64,000 bases of DNA from Herbiconiux gentiana (GCF_024978135.1 NZ_JANTEZ010000004.1:462304-526303), one strand, 5' to 3'. Shown: positions 28,100 through 36,681, counted from the stretch's first letter. Made by a program: numbers and translations. The notes: generated from the letters alone by a model not told the origin.

Positions 28100-29842
28100 T
28101 CAGTTGGCGGCTGCTGCCGCCGTGTTCGCCGCTTCCAGCACGATGCCGTGGAAGAAGCGGAGGTTGTCTACCGCCAGGCGGCGCTCGTCGGCGAGGGTCT
28201 CGTCCGACCAGCCCTTCGAGCGCTGAGCCAGGGTGCTCAGCTCATCGAACACCTCCTGGGTCAGCCCGCCCACGAAGGCGATGATGCTGCGGCGCAGCAC
28301 CAGGTCGCTCAGGTGCACGGTGTGCTCGCCCATCAGGAAGTCGATCTCGCCGGTGCTGTAGCCGGGCAGGGTCGCTAGCGGCGCATCCGTCGCCTCGCTC
28401 GCGTTCAGCGCGGCGATGTGGTCGATGACCTTCGCGGCGTTGCTGCCGTAGCGGGCGAGCAGGGCGCGGGTGCGCTCCTGGCCGAGGTCGGCGCCGTGCG
28501 CCTTGATCCAGGATGCGGTGGCCGCCGGGGTGGTCGGGAAGCCCGCGCCGCCGCCGATCGCGAGGTCGGTGGTGCTGACCGTGCGGGTGCGGCCGAGCAG
28601 GGCCAGCGTGTCGTTCGTCAGGTGCTCGGCGAGGGCGCGGAAGGTGGTCCACTTGCCGCCGACGAGGCTCAGCTGCTTGGTCGTGGTGCTCGACCCGAAC
28701 GCGGTCTGCTCGATGCGGTAGTCGCGCGAGACGAAGCCGGGGGCGGTGTCGCCGTGGCCGGGCAGCGGGCGGATGCCCGAGTAGCGGTAGACGATCTGCG
28801 GCCGGTCGACCGTGATGGTCGGGAAGACGTGCTTGACCAGCTTGAAGAAGTAGTCGACCTCCTCCTCGGTGCAGACGCTCGGCTCGGTGATGTCGGCCTC
28901 GAGGTCGGTGGTGCCGACGAGCACGCGACCGTTCAGCGGGTAGATCAGCACGATGCGGCCGTCGTTGTTCTCGAAGAAGACCTCGCCGCCGGCGCAGGCG
29001 TCGTAGAGCTCCTTGTTGTCGAGCACGATGTGCGAGCCCTTGGTGCCGCCCATCCACTGGGTGGCCTCGCCGAGGGCGGCGTTGGTCAGGTCGGTCCAGG
29101 GGCCCGAGGTGTTGACGACCACGTCGGCCGCGACCTCGAAGGTCTCCCCGCTGACGAGGTCGCGCAGCACCACTGCGTCGCCGTTCGAGCCGACGGCCTC
29201 CAGGTAGTTGGCGGTGCGGGCGTGGGAACCGGTGGCCAGGGCATCCTGCACCAGGTCGAGCGCGAGCCGCTCGGGGTTCTCGACCGCGGCGTCGTAGTAG
29301 GTGGCGGTGTACTTCACGTCGCCGCGGAGCTTGGGCAGCTTGGCGAGCGACTTCTTGCGGCCGACGAACTTGTGGCGGGGCACGTTGCCGCCGTCGCGCG
29401 AGAACGAGTCGTAGCCGAGCAGGCCGACCTTGATCAGCAGCGCGCCGCGCTCCTTGGCCTTGCCCTGCTTGTGGGTGAGGAAGCGCAGCGGCGCGCTCAG
29501 GATGCCCGAGAAGGTCGAGAAGATCGGGATGGTCGTGGGCAGCGGCTTGACGTAGTGGGGCGCCAGGCGGAGGAGGCGGTTGCGCTCCTGCACGCTCTCG
29601 CGCACGAGCCGGAACTCGCCGTTCTCGAGGTAGCGCACGCCACCGTGGATCATGTGGCTCGACGCGGCCGAGGCGCCGGAGGCGTAGTCGCCCCGCTCGA
29701 CGAGCACGACGTCGACACCCTGGAGCGCGAGGTCACGGAACGTGCCGATGCCGTTGATGCCTCCACCGACGATCAGCACCTGGGTCTTCGGGTTGCTGCG
29801 GATGGCTTCGACGCTGCTGCGGACATCGTTGGTGCTGGTCAC
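28100..29842 (-). CDS. glpD: Aerobic glycerol-3-phosphate dehydrogenase
   Basis: Predicted protein of 580 residues; oxidises glycerol-3-phosphate to dihydroxyacetone phosphate with FAD at the membrane. The FAD-binding motif VLIVGGGINGIGTFRD is near residue 25, followed by VERGDYASGASAASSHMIHG. The segment YRYSGIRPLPG falls near residue 350. First gene of the glp operon; two CACATATG operator-like boxes lie 51-79 bp upstream. Confidence 0.96.
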   Translation of the reverse strand: MTSTNDVRSSVEAIRSNPKTQVLIVGGGINGIGTFRDLALQGVDVVLVERGDYASGASAASSHMIHGGVRYLENGEFRLVRESVQERNRLLRLAPHYVKPLPTTIPIFSTFSGILSAPLRFLTHKQGKAKERGALLIKVGLLGYDSFSRDGGNVPRHKFVGRKKSLAKLPKLRGDVKYTATYYDAAVENPERLALDLVQDALATGSHARTANYLEAVGSNGDAVVLRDLVSGETFEVAADVVVNTSGPWTDLTNAALGEATQWMGGTKGSHIVLDNKELYDACAGGEVFFENNDGRIVLIYPLNGRVLVGTTDLEADITEPSVCTEEEVDYFFKLVKHVFPTITVDRPQIVYRYSGIRPLPGHGDTAPGFVSRDYRIEQTAFGSSTTTKQLSLVGGKWTTFRALAEHLTNDTLALLGRTRTVSTTDLAIGGGAGFPTTPAATASWIKAHGADLGQERTRALLARYGSNAAKVIDHIAALNASEATDAPLATLPGYSTGEIDFLMGEHTVHLSDLVLRRSIIAFVGGLTQEVFDELSTLAQRSKGWSDETLADERRLAVDNLRFFHGIVLEAANTAAAAAN

Positions 29843-29889
29843 TGTTCACTCGCCTTCGTGCTGGGTTGACTGTCCAGTTCTACGACCGT

Positions 29890-29925
29890 TTTCACATATG
29901 ATCAAGCTCGTTGCACATATGTGCA
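29890..29925. promoter_or_regulatory. Paired CACATATG operators of the glp operon and its regulator
   Basis: TGCACATATGTGCA (29912-29925) is a perfect 14-bp palindrome. A weaker copy, TTCACATATGATC, lies at about 29891-29903. The two CACATATG cores start at 29893 and 29914, 21 bp apart, or two helix turns. They lie between the divergent glpD and SorC-type regulator genes, where dimeric SorC/DeoR proteins bind. The palindrome also covers the regulator's own upstream region, suggesting autoregulation. Confidence 0.7.
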
Positions 29926-29946
29926 GACGAAAGGATGCGAGGACGC

Positions 29947-30909
29947 ATGGCCGACACCGCTGGCGCCGAGAAGGAGCGCGACGCGCTCCGCGCCGCCCAC
30001 CTCTACTACCTCCAGGATCTGACGATGGAGGCCATCGCGACCGAGCTGCACACCTCACGATCATCCGTCTCCCGGCTGCTCGGCTACGCGCGCGACACGG
30101 GGCTCGTCGAGATCCAGGTGAAGTCGCCGCTGGATCGGCTGTCGAGCCTGCAGGAGCGCATCCGCGTGAAGCACGGGGTCACCGCCCACGTCGTACCCGT
30201 GCCCGATTCGACCGCCGAGGTCGACCGGCTGGAACGCGTCGCCATGAGCGCTGCACGGATTCTCGGGCCCTTCTTCGACTCGAACATGACCATGGGCATC
30301 GCCTGGGGCTCGACCCTGTCGGCCGTCTCCCGGCACCTGCAGGAGAAGGTCACCCACAACTCGCAGATCGTGCAGCTGAACGGCGCCTCGAACGCGCGCA
30401 CGACGGGCATCGGCTACGCCAGCGAGATCATGAGCCGCTTCGGCACGGCGTTCGGGGCCTACGTGCAGCAGTTCCCGGTGCCGGCCTTCTTCGACGACCC
30501 GCGCACCAAGGAGGTGCTCTGGCGCGAGCGGAGCATCCGCCGCGTGCTCGAGATCCAGAAGCACATGGACATCGCGCTGTTCGGCCTCGGCTCGGCCTAC
30601 GCCGACGTGCCCTCCCACGTGTACGTCGGCGGCTATCTCGACGACGACGACTTCCAGCAGCTCGGCCGCTCGCAGGTGGTCGGCGACGTGGCGACGGTGT
30701 TCTACCGCGCCGACGGCTCGAGCGAGGACATCCCGATGAACGCCCGCTCCTCGGGGCCGTCGCTGGAGTGGCTGCGCAAGGTGTCGCGCCGGGTCTGCGT
30801 GGTGTCGGGCCGTTCGAAGCTGCCGGCCCTGCGCGGGGCGCTGGCCGCCGGGGTGATGACCGACCTGATCATCGACGAGACGACGGCGCACTCGCTGCTG
30901 GAGGACTGA
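29947..30909 (+). CDS. SorC-family sugar-phosphate-sensing transcriptional regulator
   Basis: Predicted protein of 320 residues. The helix-turn-helix LTMEAIATELHTSRSSVSRL lies near residue 40, and the remainder is a SorC-type effector domain (IAWGSTLSAVSRHL near 125, FGLGSAY near 220). ATG at 29947 has GAGG upstream; ATG at 29935 is possible. It is divergent from glpD across the paired operators, so regulation of glycerol genes by glycerol-3-phosphate or a related phosphate is likely (inferred). Its 3' end overlaps the convergent cofC gene by 41 bp. Confidence 0.88.
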   Translation: MADTAGAEKERDALRAAHLYYLQDLTMEAIATELHTSRSSVSRLLGYARDTGLVEIQVKSPLDRLSSLQERIRVKHGVTAHVVPVPDSTAEVDRLERVAMSAARILGPFFDSNMTMGIAWGSTLSAVSRHLQEKVTHNSQIVQLNGASNARTTGIGYASEIMSRFGTAFGAYVQQFPVPAFFDDPRTKEVLWRERSIRRVLEIQKHMDIALFGLGSAYADVPSHVYVGGYLDDDDFQQLGRSQVVGDVATVFYRADGSSEDIPMNARSSGPSLEWLRKVSRRVCVVSGRSKLPALRGALAAGVMTDLIIDETTAHSLLED

Positions 30910-31525
30910 GGCTCTCCAGCACGCGGGCGGTCGCCGGCCCGACGCCGCGGTGCCGGGCCCGCTGCAGCTCGGCCTCGGTGTCGACGTCGTGGCGCATCGT
31001 CGACCCGTTCCCCAGGGTCAGCCGGGTGTGGCCCGCCGTCTCGTGCCGCTCGGCCGATTCCGCCCCGAAGCGCGGCACGAGCACAGCGCCGGTCGCGGTG
31101 ATCAGGGTCGTGCCCGAGCCCTCGGCGTCGGGCACGAAGGCGAGTGGATGCTCGGCCGCGGCGTCGAGCGCCTCGTCGACGTCGCCCGGCCGGAGGGTCG
31201 GCAGGTCGCCGAGCATCGCCGCGGTCGGGCCGTCGCCGGCGGCCGCGATCCCCAGCGCCACCGCGGCGTTCAGCCCGCGACCCGGGTCGGCGAGCACCTC
31301 GATGCCGGGCTCCGCCTCCCGGAGGCGGGCGGCGACCGGCGATCCGGCATCCGTCACCACGATCACGCGGCCGACGCTGCGGGCCTCGCGGAGGGCCGCC
31401 ACCGCGTCGAGGGTGAAGGCCTCGGCGAGCCGCAGCCGCTCCTCGGCGGAGCGCTCGGGCATCAGGCGGCTCTTGCCGTCGGCGGTCCCCTTGACGGGCA
31501 CGACGACTGTCCACTGGGTGCTCAT
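30869..31525 (-). CDS. cofC: F420 biosynthesis guanylyltransferase (CofC/FbiD)
   Basis: Predicted protein of 218 residues with a nucleotidyltransferase fold. The N-terminus WTVVVPVKGTADGKSRL and AMLGDLPTLRPGDVDEAL near residue 95 are typical. Family members activate 2-phospho-L-lactate or, in actinobacteria, phosphoenolpyruvate with GTP for transfer to FO by CofD. GATAAT (31533-31538) lies 7 nt before the ATG, suggesting leaderless transcription. Its C-terminal 41 bp overlap the SorC gene tail in the opposite direction. Confidence 0.9.
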   Translation of the reverse strand: MSTQWTVVVPVKGTADGKSRLMPERSAEERLRLAEAFTLDAVAALREARSVGRVIVVTDAGSPVAARLREAEPGIEVLADPGRGLNAAVALGIAAAGDGPTAAMLGDLPTLRPGDVDEALDAAAEHPLAFVPDAEGSGTTLITATGAVLVPRFGAESAERHETAGHTRLTLGNGSTMRHDVDTEAELQRARHRGVGPATARVLESLSPPAASAPSSRR

Positions 31526-31599
31526 TGCTCCGATTATCCCGCACTCGGCGAAGACAGAACGATCGGTACTGTTCCGGGAATGATGTCGGGGGGTCGCAG

Positions 31600-31611
31600 G
31601 TTGTATACAAC
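31600..31611. promoter_or_regulatory. Perfect 12-bp palindrome GTTGTATACAAC before a GTG start
   Basis: GTTGTATACAAC is its own reverse complement and ends one base before the GTG of the hexapeptide-repeat gene. Its AT-rich core stands out in this genome. Similar TNGTATACNA palindromes are bound by GntR-type regulators. A repressor site overlapping a promoter is a reasonable but unproven reading. Confidence 0.45.
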
Positions 31612-32031
31612 GTGAGCAGAACGTTTCTAGAGATCGAGGGCGAGCGCGGAGTCGTGACGCGGTATCGCCGCCACCCCAATGGAAAGGGATACGTCGCGGT
31701 CGGATCGGAGGTCGACCCGTCGGCCTATGTCGACCCGACGAGCTACGTCGAGGCCGGCGCCCGTGTCGGCGCGAAGGCCTGGATCGGATCCGGCAGCTGG
31801 ATCGAGCACGACGCGGTCCTCGGAGCCGGGGTATTCATCGGCGCGAACGTGCACGTCGGGCCTTCGGCCGTGATCGGCCGCTCGTCGAAGATCGGCAGTC
31901 ACTCGCGCATCGGCGAGAAGGCCGCGATCGCGGATGCGACGCTGATCGACAACGACACGACGATCGCGCCGGGCGCGGTGCTGCGGCGCGACGCGTCCGC
32001 GGGCACCGCGGACTACGTGCGCGCGGCGTAG
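31612..32031 (+). CDS. Small left-handed beta-helix (hexapeptide-repeat) protein
   Basis: Predicted protein of 139 residues. From about residue 30 onward it is made of hexapeptide repeats of the [I/V]-G-x-x-x-x type, for example VEAGARVGAKAWIGSGSWIE. Such repeats form a triangular beta-helix seen in acyltransferases and gamma-carbonic-anhydrase-like proteins. No catalytic histidine set or partner domain is evident, so activity is unknown. GTG at 31612 is tentative; no strong ribosome binding site is present. Confidence 0.7.
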   Translation: MSRTFLEIEGERGVVTRYRRHPNGKGYVAVGSEVDPSAYVDPTSYVEAGARVGAKAWIGSGSWIEHDAVLGAGVFIGANVHVGPSAVIGRSSKIGSHSRIGEKAAIADATLIDNDTTIAPGAVLRRDASAGTADYVRAA

Positions 32032-32087
32032 CCCGTCTCGCGCCGCCGGGTCGCGCAAACGCACCTCCAGCCCGCGCCGACGGTGCT

Positions 32088-33200
32088 TCAGCGCGACCCA
32101 GCTCGGCCCTCCAGCTCGAAGTCGGCCCGCGGCGAGAGCGTGCCGTTCGCCTGGACCGTGAGGAAATGCAGGCCCGGGTAGTACGTGCGCGTGGTGATGG
32201 GGCGGAACGAGTGCGTCTTGGCGACGCGAATGCTCTCCCCCGGGGCCAGGCGGCGCGACGTGAGCTTGAACGTCTTCGGGCTTACCGCGCCGTTCGCCCG
32301 CACGAACCCGATCGAGTAGTCGATCGCGACGGTCGCGTCGGTGTCGCCGTCGTTCGTCACCATCGCCGTGAAGCCGAGCTCGCCACCCTGCGGGACGGTG
32401 GAGGTCGACAGCTCTGGCCGGTCGACGCGGAGGCCGTCGCCGGCGTAGCCGAGCAGGGCCAGCGCCTGCGGGTCGGCCTTCTTGATCAGGGTGCGGAGCC
32501 CGTGCCGGACGACCCACGGCGTGTTCTCGTCGGGTTCACCCTGCCAGCCGCCCGCGACCTCGGTGACCAGCCGCGGGTCGACCCGGCTGAGGTCGTTGAG
32601 GTGGTTCGCGACCGAGCGGCGCACGTACTCCTCGGGGTCGCGGTAGAGCCGGTCGATGATCCCCCGGGTGGCGTCCGGATGCGCGATCAGCCACGGGACG
32701 CGCTTCGCCCACGGGAGGTACGACCGTGATCCCTCGCTCGCGAGGCGTCGCACGTGTTCGTCGGGGTGGCCGGTCCAGCCGCGCATCGTGTAGACGGCGC
32801 GTTCCGGATGCGCGTTCAGCATGTCGCGCACCGCGAACTCGCTGCTCAGCATCGACGTGAGCACCGCCAGCAGGTCCATCCCGGCGTCGAACGCCGACGG
32901 CGAGCCGTCGTCGATGGCTCGCGCGGCCACGAACTCGGTCACCGGCCAGACCATCCAGCCGGAGAACCCCGGCGTCGCGATGACGTCCTGCACCGTCCTC
33001 TCCGCGGCCGGGAAGCCGGGCGGGACATCGCCGAGCAGCGCCTCGCGGACGAGGTCGACGCGGTCGCGCAGCCGTCGCCCCGCGACCGTGCGCTCGGCCT
33101 CGTGCAGGCCGGTGAGCTCGAGGCCCGGGGCGACCGCCTCGAGCGAGTCGCGCAGACGCACGACGACGTGCGGGCTGATGAGCTCGTCCATGGCTCCCAT
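32088..33200 (-). CDS. AlkC-like DNA alkylation-repair glycosylase with C-terminal Ig-like domain
   Basis: Predicted protein of 370 residues. Residues about 1-255 are helical HEAT-like repeats (EEYVRRSVANHLNDLSRVDP near 210), and about 270-370 form a beta-rich, Ig-like domain (GELGFTAMVTNDGDTDATV). This layout matches AlkC-type DNA glycosylases, which remove alkylated purines without base flipping. ATG at 33200 is tentative; ATG at 33191 is nearly as good. It is last in the coaD-LLM-cofE-alkC run on the minus strand. Confidence 0.78.
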   Translation of the reverse strand: MGAMDELISPHVVVRLRDSLEAVAPGLELTGLHEAERTVAGRRLRDRVDLVREALLGDVPPGFPAAERTVQDVIATPGFSGWMVWPVTEFVAARAIDDGSPSAFDAGMDLLAVLTSMLSSEFAVRDMLNAHPERAVYTMRGWTGHPDEHVRRLASEGSRSYLPWAKRVPWLIAHPDATRGIIDRLYRDPEEYVRRSVANHLNDLSRVDPRLVTEVAGGWQGEPDENTPWVVRHGLRTLIKKADPQALALLGYAGDGLRVDRPELSTSTVPQGGELGFTAMVTNDGDTDATVAIDYSIGFVRANGAVSPKTFKLTSRRLAPGESIRVAKTHSFRPITTRTYYPGLHFLTVQANGTLSPRADFELEGRAGSR

Positions 33201-33252
33201 GATCGGACCGACCTTTCTGCTGTCGGATACTGCCCCCACGGACAGAGTCCCC

Positions 33253-34149
33253 TTAGTTGAAGCGGGCACGCAGGGCGGCGAGCTCCTCCTCGAGCCGGGC
33301 GATCGTGGCGGCGGCCTCGGCGCGGCCCTCCGCGAGGCCGGCGGCGCGGCCCTCCGCGCGGCCCTCCGCGCGGCCCTCCGCGAGACCGGCGGCGCGGCCC
33401 TCCGCGAGCGCCTCGTCGGTGCCGAGCCGGAACATGTCCCCCGGCCCCGTGCGCGACAGCGCCCGCGCGGGGGTGTCGAGGGAGGCTGTGACCGCGTGCC
33501 CGGCTCCGCGCACGAGGGCCACGGGCATCCCGCTCGCCTTGCCCTTCACCAGGTCGCCGGCCGACGCCAGCTCGTCGGCCAGCGCGGCCTGCGTGACGGC
33601 GAGCTCGTGCCCGAAGCTGTCGCGCGAGCCGCGCAGGTCGTCGAGCACGCGCACACCGGCCGCGCCGATCGCCTGGTCGATCTGGCCCTCGCGCCAGGCG
33701 CGGCCGAGCGTGTCGGAGAGCACGACGCCGAGCTCGACGCCGAACCGCGCCCGCAGCCCGGCGGCGAGCCCGCGTGCCGAGGCGTCGGGGTCGACCGGCA
33801 GCAGCAGCACGGTGCCCGACGGGGTGTTGCTCGCGTCGACCCCGGCCGCGGCCTGCACGATGCCCTGCCGGTTCTCGACGATGCGCGTCACCCCGCCCGG
33901 ATGCGCCCGGCTCGCCACGACACGCACGGTCTCGGCGGTGATCGCGTCCTCGCGGTCGGCCGCGGCGATGCGCCGCCCCTCGGCCTTCGACACGATCTTC
34001 GACGTCACGACGAGGACGTCCCCGTCGAGAGGCACCAGCCCCGCCCCCTCGAGCGCGTCACCGATCAGGGCGACCAGGTCGGCGCCCTCCTCGATCTCGG
34101 GCAGGCCGCCGAACGCGACCACCCGCAGCTCCCTCGTCTCCACGCTCAC
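33253..34149 (-). CDS. cofE: Coenzyme F420-0:L-glutamate ligase, CofE domain only, with an EGR-repeat tail
   Basis: Predicted protein of 298 residues; adds glutamates to F420-0 using GTP. CofE motifs are [17 protein letters not shown] near residue 45, [15 protein letters not shown] near 110, and [17 protein letters not shown] near 145. Mycobacterial FbiB carries an additional C-terminal nitroreductase domain that reduces dehydro-F420; here it is absent. Instead, residues about 245-280 are AEGRA/LAEGR repeats followed by a short coiled coil ([11 protein letters not shown]). GTG at 34149 overlaps the LLM gene by 4 bp. Confidence 0.92.
   Translation of the reverse strand: MSVETRELRVVAFGGLPEIEEGADLVALIGDALEGAGLVPLDGDVLVVTSKIVSKAEGRRIAAADREDAITAETVRVVASRAHPGGVTRIVENRQGIVQAAAGVDASNTPSGTVLLLPVDPDASARGLAAGLRARFGVELGVVLSDTLGRAWREGQIDQAIGAAGVRVLDDLRGSRDSFGHELAVTQAALADELASAGDLVKGKASGMPVALVRGAGHAVTASLDTPARALSRTGPGDMFRLGTDEALAEGRAAGLAEGRAEGRAEGRAAGLAEGRAEAAATIARLEEELAALRARFN
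33321..33406. repeat. Short GC-rich tandem repeat encoding the CofE tail
   Basis: CGCGGCCCTCCGCG occurs five times between 33321 and 33406, with spacings of 12 bp or longer composite spacings. It encodes the A-E-G-R repeats near the CofE C-terminus. Being in-frame and self-similar, it could vary in copy number between strains. Confidence 0.8.
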
Positions 34150-35231
34150 CGCCTCAGCTTCGGCAGCACGTCGCGGGCGAAGACGTCGATCCACTCGCGC
34201 TGATTGCGGCCCACGTTGTGCAGGTAGATGCGGTCGAAGCCGAGGTCGGCGTAGCGCTGCAGGTGGGCGAGGTGGGCGTCCGGGTCGGACGAGACGATCA
34301 TCCGGCCCTCGAAATCGCCGGGGCGCACCATCTTCGCGATCTGCTCGAACTCGAACGGCGAGCGGATGTCGGCCTTCGGGAAGCGCATGCCCCCGTTCGG
34401 CCACTCAGTGAGCGCGTTCGTCATGGCCTCCTCGTCGGTCGCGGCCCACGACAGGTGCAGCTGCAGGATGCGCGGCATCCGCGACGGGTCTTTGCCGGCC
34501 TCTCTGGCGCCCTCGTCGAACCGGGCGAACAGGCCGGCGATCTTCTCGAGCGGGGCGCCGACCGTGATCAGGCCGTCGGCGGTGCGGCCGGCGCGTCTGG
34601 CCGTGACCGGGCCGGCGGTCGCGACGTAGATGGGCGGAGGGGTCGGGGGCATCGTCCAGAGGCGGGTCGACTCGAGCTTGAAGAAGGTGCCGGAGTGCTT
34701 GACGTCGCGGCCCGCGGCCGACGCGGTGAACAGCTTCGAGATGACGTCGATGGCCTCGAACATGCGGTTGATGCGCTCGGGGGCCTCGGGCCAGTAGCCG
34801 CCCACGATGTGCTCGTCGAGGGCCTCTCCGGCGCCGATGCCGAGCCAGTGGCGTCCCGGGTACATCGCTTCGAGGGTCGCGGACGCCTGGGCGACCACGG
34901 CGGGGTGATAGCGGTAGCTCGGCGCGGTGACGCCGGGGCCGAGGTCGCCGCGGGTGCGTTCGCCGAGCGCGGCGAGCACGTTCCAGACGAACGACGACTG
35001 GCCCTGGCGGGGCACGTAGGGCTGGAAGTGGTCGGCCGCCATCACGCCCTGGAAGCCGCGGGCCTCGGCGTGCACCGCGTGGTCGATCGCGTCGCGGGGG
35101 TGGAACTGCTCGAGCTCGGCGGCGTAGCCGACGGGCACGGTCGGCGGCACGGCCGGCGGCACCGTCACGCTCGGCGCCGCGGGCACGCCCGGCACCACCG
35201 GCACGCCGGGCTCGCCCGGCACGGCGGTCAC
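34146..35231 (-). CDS. LLM-class F420-dependent oxidoreductase, glucose-6-phosphate dehydrogenase-like subgroup
   Basis: Predicted protein of 361 residues. After an N-terminal Pro/Val-rich stretch, the FGD-type barrel starts at [16 protein letters not shown]. Subgroup motifs include [20 protein letters not shown] near residue 70 and [12 protein letters not shown] near 130. GTG at 35231 is tentative; a GTG at 35138 would start exactly where relatives begin and drop the Pro/Val stretch. It lies between coaD and cofE with a 4-bp overlap to the latter, directly coupling an F420 consumer to F420 synthesis. Substrate unknown. Confidence 0.9.
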   Translation of the reverse strand: MTAVPGEPGVPVVPGVPAAPSVTVPPAVPPTVPVGYAAELEQFHPRDAIDHAVHAEARGFQGVMAADHFQPYVPRQGQSSFVWNVLAALGERTRGDLGPGVTAPSYRYHPAVVAQASATLEAMYPGRHWLGIGAGEALDEHIVGGYWPEAPERINRMFEAIDVISKLFTASAAGRDVKHSGTFFKLESTRLWTMPPTPPPIYVATAGPVTARRAGRTADGLITVGAPLEKIAGLFARFDEGAREAGKDPSRMPRILQLHLSWAATDEEAMTNALTEWPNGGMRFPKADIRSPFEFEQIAKMVRPGDFEGRMIVSSDPDAHLAHLQRYADLGFDRIYLHNVGRNQREWIDVFARDVLPKLRR

Positions 35232-35271
35232 GGCCGCACCCCGCGGTCGAGGCGCTTGGAACGCGGCCCCA

Positions 35272-35763
35272 TCAGTCGGCGGTGCGCTCGAGGAACCGCG
35301 CCACCACACCCGGCACGTACGGCGCCACGTCTCCCCCGAGCGCCGACACCTGCCGCACGAGCGAGCTCGACACGTGCGCGTGCGCCGGGTCGGGCAGCAG
35401 GAAGATCGTCTCGACCCCCGCGAGATCGCGGTTCACGATCGCCATCGGCGTCTCGTACGCCACGTCGACCTGCGAACGGATGCCCTTCACGATCGCCGTC
35501 GCCCCCACGTCGGTGCAGTAGTCGACGAGCAGCCCCATCGCCCACGAGGTCACGGTCACGTTCGCGCCGCCGAGCCCGCGCTCCTCGAGCGACTTCTCGA
35601 TCAGCGACACCCGGTGCGCGATCGGGATCAGCGCCTGCTTGTCGGGGTTGTGCACGACCACGACATGCACCTCGTCGAAGATCGACGCGGCACGCTCGAT
35701 CACGTCGAGGTGCCCCAGCGTGATCGGGTCGAACGAACCGGGGACCACCGCGACACTGCTCAT
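35272..35763 (-). CDS. coaD: Phosphopantetheine adenylyltransferase
   Basis: Predicted protein of 163 residues; fourth step of coenzyme A synthesis. The nucleotidyltransferase motif [16 protein letters not shown] lies near residue 10, and the late [15 protein letters not shown] near residue 130 is typical. TAGCCT (35771-35776) lies 7 nt before the ATG, consistent with leaderless transcription. It normally neighbours rsmD/recG on one side and the rpmF block on the other; here the rpmF block is 28 kb away. Confidence 0.96.
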   Translation of the reverse strand: MSSVAVVPGSFDPITLGHLDVIERAASIFDEVHVVVVHNPDKQALIPIAHRVSLIEKSLEERGLGGANVTVTSWAMGLLVDYCTDVGATAIVKGIRSQVDVAYETPMAIVNRDLAGVETIFLLPDPAHAHVSSSLVRQVSALGGDVAPYVPGVVARFLERTAD

Positions 35764-35858
35764 GCCGTCCAGGCTATCAACCACGCATTTCGGCGGCGTT
35801 TCGCGGCCCGCCCGGCAGGCGCACCCCAGACCACGGGGGCCACGACCCCTGCAGGCCA

Positions 35859-35902
35859 CGGATGCGCGGCGGCGGCAACCCGAGGCCGCCGCCGCGCATC
35901 CG
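35859..35902 (-). terminator. 17-bp perfect hairpin downstream of the 35911-36681 gene
   Basis: CGGATGCGCGGCGGCGG (35859-35875) is the exact inverted repeat of 35886-35902, with a 10-nt loop. It begins 9 bp after the stop of the upstream minus-strand gene and ends about 95 bp before coaD. It is very stable but lacks a U-run, like many actinobacterial terminators. Both arms contain the CGGATGC word that is frequent in this window. Confidence 0.7.
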
Positions 35903-35910
35903 CTCGCCCG

Positions 35911-36681
35911 TCAGACCTGCACGGCCCGGCGCGTCTCGGCAGCAGGGGAGTCGGCGGCGGCACCCGACACGGGCGCGGACGGGGCCGACACGGTGTGAGG
36001 GGCCGTCGGCACCTCGGCGGTCGCCGCCACGAACCGCTCGCACAGTGCGATCGCGTCGGCGAGCATCGCGTACAGCCGGTCGTCGGGCCGCGGCACGCAC
36101 GCCGAGCGCACCCCGTCGACGGCCATGGCGATGGTGGTGTGGGTCTGCCGCTCGGTGATCTCGGCGTGCCCCCAGCGCTGGTTGCGCTCGAGGAACCTGC
36201 GGGCCCAGCGCTCGGCCTCGGGCGCCGAGGCGAGGGCGGTCGCGAACGGCTCGTCGACCTCGATCGGCCCGCCGCCGAGACGGCGCAGGGCGTCCTGGCA
36301 GACCAGTCCGCCGACGGCGAGCGAGTGCTGCCGGTCGAGCGGGGCGTCGGGCAGGGCGGCGGTGACCGCGGTGACCGCGAGCACCAGCTCGAGCCGCGGG
36401 TCGTCGCTCGTGAGCCCGATCACCGACGGGATGAGCGACGACAGCCGCCCCCGCCCCTCGTTCGAGCTCATGTCGTTGACGGCGCGGGCCATCTGCGCGA
36501 GGCCCGCGTGCGTGCAGGCCGGATGGTCGCTCCACTTCTCGCCCGCGAGGAACGACGCGAACTCCATGAAGCAGGCCCCCGAGCGGGGCGAACGGTGTCT
36601 GCCGGCTGAGAGCACGGGCATGATGTCGGGGCGCAGCTGGGCGCCTCGGCCGGTGTGTCGGATCGACTTCGTGATGTGCAT
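35911..36681 (-). CDS. Conserved actinobacterial protein of unknown function (Cys/His motif)
   Basis: Predicted protein of 256 residues, not assignable to a function. Near residue 35 it has ACFMEFASFLAGEKWSDHP followed by ACTHAGLAQMARAVND, a motif seen in uncharacterised actinobacterial proteins, with a cysteine, then His-Pro-x-Cys-x-His. This could bind a metal. The middle is helical (DRQHSLAVGGLVCQDALRRL), and the last 35 residues are low-complexity Ala/Pro/Ser. It lies between recG and coaD, ending at a strong hairpin. No signal peptide or membrane helix. Confidence 0.75.
   Translation of the reverse strand: MHITKSIRHTGRGAQLRPDIMPVLSAGRHRSPRSGACFMEFASFLAGEKWSDHPACTHAGLAQMARAVNDMSSNEGRGRLSSLIPSVIGLTSDDPRLELVLAVTAVTAALPDAPLDRQHSLAVGGLVCQDALRRLGGGPIEVDEPFATALASAPEAERWARRFLERNQRWGHAEITERQTHTTIAMAVDGVRSACVPRPDDRLYAMLADAIALCERFVAATAEVPTAPHTVSAPSAPVSGAAADSPAAETRRAVQV

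Noticed and set aside
33321..33406. CRISPR or regulatory repeat in the cofE region
   Set aside because: The repeats are in-frame coding sequence for the CofE tail.
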